From Ruminiclostridium sp. (GTDB taxonomy: Bacteria > Bacillota_A > Clostridia > Oscillospirales > Oscillospiraceae): a stretch of 8,281 nucleotides of DNA. The notes beneath the pieces were generated by a model. It did no database searches and had not been told where the DNA came from. It saw nothing but the letters and a program-made list of their open reading frames with translations. The position numbers and the translations under genes are program-made. How positions within the stretch are numbered: position 1 is the first letter of the stretch; each line of letters starts with the position of its first letter. Below are positions 5,634 through 8,281 of this stretch, one piece after another. The stretch covers positions 1 to 8,281 of the forward strand of contig JAFXCU010000071.1 in assembly GCA_017521345.1 (NCBI GenBank), written 5' to 3'.

Positions 5634-6974
5634 ATGTCCGCCAGAGAAGCGGCCCTGCTGACCTTAGTCGCCATGGAGCGACAGAAGGCATGGTCCAACG
5701 GACATCTGAAAAAAGTGATCCGGGACGAGGGCCTGGACCGGCGTGACGCCGCTCTGGCTACCCGTCTCTGCTTCGGTGTCCTGCAAAACCGGATGCTGCT
5801 GGACTACTACCTCCAGCAGTACTCCACCATGAAACTGTCCAAGATGGAGAGCAAGGTCCTGGCCAACCTGCGGCTGGGTCTGTACCAGATGCTCTTCATG
5901 ACCAAGATCCCCACCAACGCTGCTGTCAGCGAGGCGGTGGAGCTGACCAAAAAGCACTGCAAGAACCAGAGAGCCAGCGGTATGGTCAACGGTATCCTGC
6001 GCAACATCGCCCGGAACCTGGATAATCTGCCCACTCTGGATCGGTCCAGCCGTGCCACCTACCTGTCCCTGCTCTACAGCCACCCCCAGTGGCTGGTGGA
6101 GGAGCTGGAAGGGCTGCTCCCGGAAGAGGAAGTGGAAGCCCTCCTGAAATGGGACAACGGGGAACCTCCCGTCACCGTCCAGGTGAACACCTGCCGTGCT
6201 ACGGCCTCCCAGGTGATCGCCTCTCTGGAGGAGGAAGGGGTCACCGTCCAGCGGCACCCCTGGCTGCCTGACTGCCTGATCCTCTCTGCCACCGGCGATG
6301 TGGCCGAGCGGACGGCCTGGAAGGAGGGCCACATCTACGCCCAGGATCCCGCCGCCAAGCTGGCCGTCCTGGCTGCCGGGCTCACCCCCGGCCAGAAGGT
6401 CCTGGACGCCTGCGCCGCCCCCGGCGGCAAGTCCTTTGCCTCTGCCATCTGTATGGGGGACGAGGGCTCCATCACCTCCTGCGACCTGCACGCACACAAG
6501 AAGGGCCTCATTGAGGCCAGCGCCAGCCGTCTGGGCCTGACTGCCATCACCGCCCAGGTGGCCGACGGTAAGAAATTCAAAAAGAACTGGGCCGAAGCCT
6601 TCGACACGGTCATTGCTGACGTGCCCTGCTCCGGTCTGGGTGTCATCCGGAAGAAACCGGAGATCCGATACAAGACCCTGGAGGAGATCAGCGGTCTGCC
6701 CCAGATCCAGAAGGATATCCTGGACAACGTGGCAAACTACGTCCGCCCCGGCGGCGTCCTGCTCTACTCCACCTGTACCCTCCGGAAGGAGGAGAACGAG
6801 GAGGTGGCCCAGGCATTCCTGGCTGCCCACCCCCAGTTCAAGCTGGAAGCGTTCACCCTGCCCGGCCCCATCGGGGAAGTGGCAGAGGGTCAGTGTACCC
6901 TCTGGCCCCAGCGGGTAGAGACCGACGGCTTCTTCATCGCAAAATTCCGCAGAGAGGGGGAAGACCATGCCTGA
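5634..6974 (+). CDS. rsmB: 16S rRNA (cytosine-967-C5)-methyltransferase RsmB
   Basis: A 446-residue SAM-dependent enzyme that makes m5C967 (E. coli numbering) in 16S rRNA. Residues 1 to about 130 form the NusB-like RNA-binding domain, including REAALLTLVAMERQKAWSNG and TNAAVSEAVELTKKHC. The methyltransferase domain follows, with the SAM-binding segment VLDACAAPGGKS at 256-267. Motif IV DVPCSG contains Cys332, and motif VI STCT contains Cys381. These are the two cysteines of the RsmB/Nop2 family: Cys381 should attack the cytosine and Cys332 should help release the product. AAAGGAGG at 5618-5625 lies 8 bases before the ATG. It follows fmt after 27 bases and overlaps rlmN by 8 bases, which suggests one transcript. 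Confidence 0.96.
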   Translation: MSAREAALLTLVAMERQKAWSNGHLKKVIRDEGLDRRDAALATRLCFGVLQNRMLLDYYLQQYSTMKLSKMESKVLANLRLGLYQMLFMTKIPTNAAVSEAVELTKKHCKNQRASGMVNGILRNIARNLDNLPTLDRSSRATYLSLLYSHPQWLVEELEGLLPEEEVEALLKWDNGEPPVTVQVNTCRATASQVIASLEEEGVTVQRHPWLPDCLILSATGDVAERTAWKEGHIYAQDPAAKLAVLAAGLTPGQKVLDACAAPGGKSFASAICMGDEGSITSCDLHAHKKGLIEASASRLGLTAITAQVADGKKFKKNWAEAFDTVIADVPCSGLGVIRKKPEIRYKTLEEISGLPQIQKDILDNVANYVRPGGVLLYSTCTLRKEENEEVAQAFLAAHPQFKLEAFTLPGPIGEVAEGQCTLWPQRVETDGFFIAKFRREGEDHA

Positions 6975-8007
6975 CCTGAAATCCATGACCCCCGAGGAGC
7001 TCACCGCCTGGTGTAAGGAACAGGGGATGCCTGCCTTCCGGGGCAAGCAGATCTTCCAGTGGTTCAGCCGTGGTATTTCCTCCGTGGAGGAGATGACCAA
7101 CCTCCCCAAGGCTCTGCGGGAGAAGATCGCCCAGGAGGGACAGTTTTCCGCCCCTGTTGTGGAGAGAAAACAGGTCTCAAAACTGGACGGCACCATAAAA
7201 TATCTCTGGAGGCTGTCCGACGGCAACTGCATTGAGACCGTTCTCATGCGGTACCGCCACGGCAACTCCGTCTGTATCTCCTCTCAGGTGGGCTGCGCTA
7301 TGGGCTGTGCTTTCTGTGCCTCCACCCTGGGGGGCCGGGTCCGGAACCTGACGGCAGCCGAACTGCTGGACCAGGTGGTCTATACCCAGAAGGACTCGGG
7401 CTATCCCATCTCCAACATCGTCCTCATGGGCATCGGCGAACCCCTGGACAACTACGACAACGTCAAGCGGTTCCTGGAGCTGGTGAACCACCCCGACGGC
7501 ATGAACATCGGCATGCGTCACATCTCCCTGTCCACCTGCGGCCTGGTGAAGGGCATTGACCGCCTGGCCGAGGAGGGCCTGCAGATCACCCTGTCGGTCT
7601 CCCTCCACGCCCCCGACGATGAGACCCGCACCAAGCTCATGCCCGTGAACAAGGCCCACAACGTGGAGGAACTCTTTGAGGCCTGCCGCCGGTACTTCAG
7701 GAAGACCGGCCGGCGCATCTCCTACGAGTACGCCATGATCGACGGCATGAACGACACCCCCTACCATGCCAACCTCCTGGGAGACTACCTGGAGGGGACC
7801 GTTGCCCACGTGAACCTCATCCCCCTGAACCACGTGGAGGAGAGCCCTTACAAGCCCAGCACGGCCAAGAACGTGGCCGCCTTCCAGAAGGCCCTGGAGA
7901 AGCGGGGGATCACCGCCACCGTCCGGCGGAGATTGGGCAGCGACATTGACGCCTCCTGCGGTCAGCTTCGCCGAAAGGCCATGAAGGCCAATCAGGCCCG
8001 CAGATGA
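6967..8007 (+). CDS. rlmN: Dual-specificity 23S rRNA/tRNA (adenine-C2)-methyltransferase RlmN (radical SAM)
   Basis: A 346-residue radical SAM enzyme that makes 2-methyladenosine at A2503 of 23S rRNA and, in E. coli, at A37 of some tRNAs. The N-terminal region (FRGKQIFQWFSRG, about 24-36) is the accessory domain of the family. The cluster-binding motif CAMGCAFC puts the iron-sulfur ligands at Cys110, Cys114 and Cys117. The other conserved cysteines are Cys103 (SVCISSQVGC) and Cys331 (DIDASCGQL). Cys331 matches the residue methylated during catalysis in E. coli (Cys355). MGIGEPLDNYD at 154-164 is the SAM-contacting GEPL motif. A Cfr resistance enzyme is unlikely, given the locus and the RlmN-like motif context. 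The ATG at 6967 lies inside the end of rsmB and has AGGGGGAA just upstream. Confidence 0.96.
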   Translation: MPDLKSMTPEELTAWCKEQGMPAFRGKQIFQWFSRGISSVEEMTNLPKALREKIAQEGQFSAPVVERKQVSKLDGTIKYLWRLSDGNCIETVLMRYRHGNSVCISSQVGCAMGCAFCASTLGGRVRNLTAAELLDQVVYTQKDSGYPISNIVLMGIGEPLDNYDNVKRFLELVNHPDGMNIGMRHISLSTCGLVKGIDRLAEEGLQITLSVSLHAPDDETRTKLMPVNKAHNVEELFEACRRYFRKTGRRISYEYAMIDGMNDTPYHANLLGDYLEGTVAHVNLIPLNHVEESPYKPSTAKNVAAFQKALEKRGITATVRRRLGSDIDASCGQLRRKAMKANQARR

Positions 8008-8027
8008 GGGAAAGGAGTGATACCCAT

Positions 8028-8281
8028 ATGGTCGACTTATGGGGACTGACTGACAAAGGAATGGTCCGCCAGCAGAACCAGGATGCCTGTGCCTTCCAGC
8101 AGAAGGACGACTACGCCTGGGCTGTGGTGTGCGACGGTATGGGTGGTGCAGCGGCCGGAGACCTGGCCAGCACCATGGCCAGAGACCGGTATGAGAGCCA
8201 TATGGTCTGTCTGGAGGATCCCTCCCTCTACGCCGAGGAAGAGGAACTGATGGTCCAGGCCGCCCAGGCAGCCAACCGGGC
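8028..8281 (+). CDS. PP2C-type serine/threonine phosphatase, N-terminal part (runs off the window)
   Basis: The first 84 codons are present. The start ATG at 8028 has AAAGGAG at 8011-8017, and the gene follows rlmN after 20 bases. GLTDKGMVRQQNQDA (residues 6-20) and AVVCDGMGGAAAGDLAS (32-48) are PP2C motifs. Arg14 would bind phosphate, and Asp19, Asp36 and Gly37 would hold the two metal ions. The tetrad before the first Asp reads NQD where many relatives have NED. In Bacillus and Clostridia this position is held by PrpC/Stp, which dephosphorylates targets of the PASTA-domain kinase PrkC encoded just downstream. The kinase gene is therefore expected right after this window, but is not seen. 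No membrane segment or signal peptide appears in the visible part. Confidence 0.93.
   Translation, partial: MVDLWGLTDKGMVRQQNQDACAFQQKDDYAWAVVCDGMGGAAAGDLASTMARDRYESHMVCLEDPSLYAEEEELMVQAAQAANR

Noticed and set aside
5664..7265. A 533-codon open frame on the minus strand opposite rsmB and rlmN
   Set aside because: Shadow of two well supported genes; it spans their overlap and has no family similarity or ribosome site.
6967..8007. Cfr-type antibiotic resistance methyltransferase
   Set aside because: Length, the DIDASCGQL C-terminal motif and the rsmB - rlmN - phosphatase context are those of housekeeping RlmN.

Overview
The window comes from a high-GC member of the Clostridia, most like the gut Oscillospiraceae (Flavonifractor / Pseudoflavonifractor / Intestinimonas type). 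That placement rests on gene order and protein style, not on a database search. All genes lie on the + strand. The order is yicC (3' end) - remA - gmk - rpoZ - priA - def - fmt - rsmB - rlmN - PP2C phosphatase (5' end). This is the housekeeping block known from Bacillus and Clostridia, except that coaBC, which follows rpoZ in Bacillus subtilis, is missing between rpoZ and priA.

Positions 1-3990 form a compact run: the end of the YicC-type RNase gene, the small DNA-binding regulator RemA (GTG start), guanylate kinase (ATGA overlap with remA), RNA polymerase omega, and the replication restart helicase PriA. Positions 3991-4182 are the only real intergenic gap. It holds a 72-bp inverted-repeat element made of two perfect 20-bp palindromes, each preceded on its own strand by GTAG. 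This is the layout of a REP doublet (BIME/REPIN). It is followed by a separate G+C-rich hairpin and an AT-rich leader in front of def.

Positions 4183-8007 are again tightly packed. def and fmt (TGATG overlap) deformylate and formylate the initiator methionine. rsmB and rlmN (8-bp overlap) methylate 16S and 23S rRNA. The window ends inside a PP2C-type Ser/Thr phosphatase gene, which in this locus is normally followed by its partner PASTA kinase. Together the genes serve nucleotide supply, transcription, replication restart, translation initiation and ribosome modification. No phage, CRISPR, tRNA or rRNA gene was seen.

The item most worth following is the intergenic element at 4029-4100. Its two palindromes differ only by paired, compensating substitutions.
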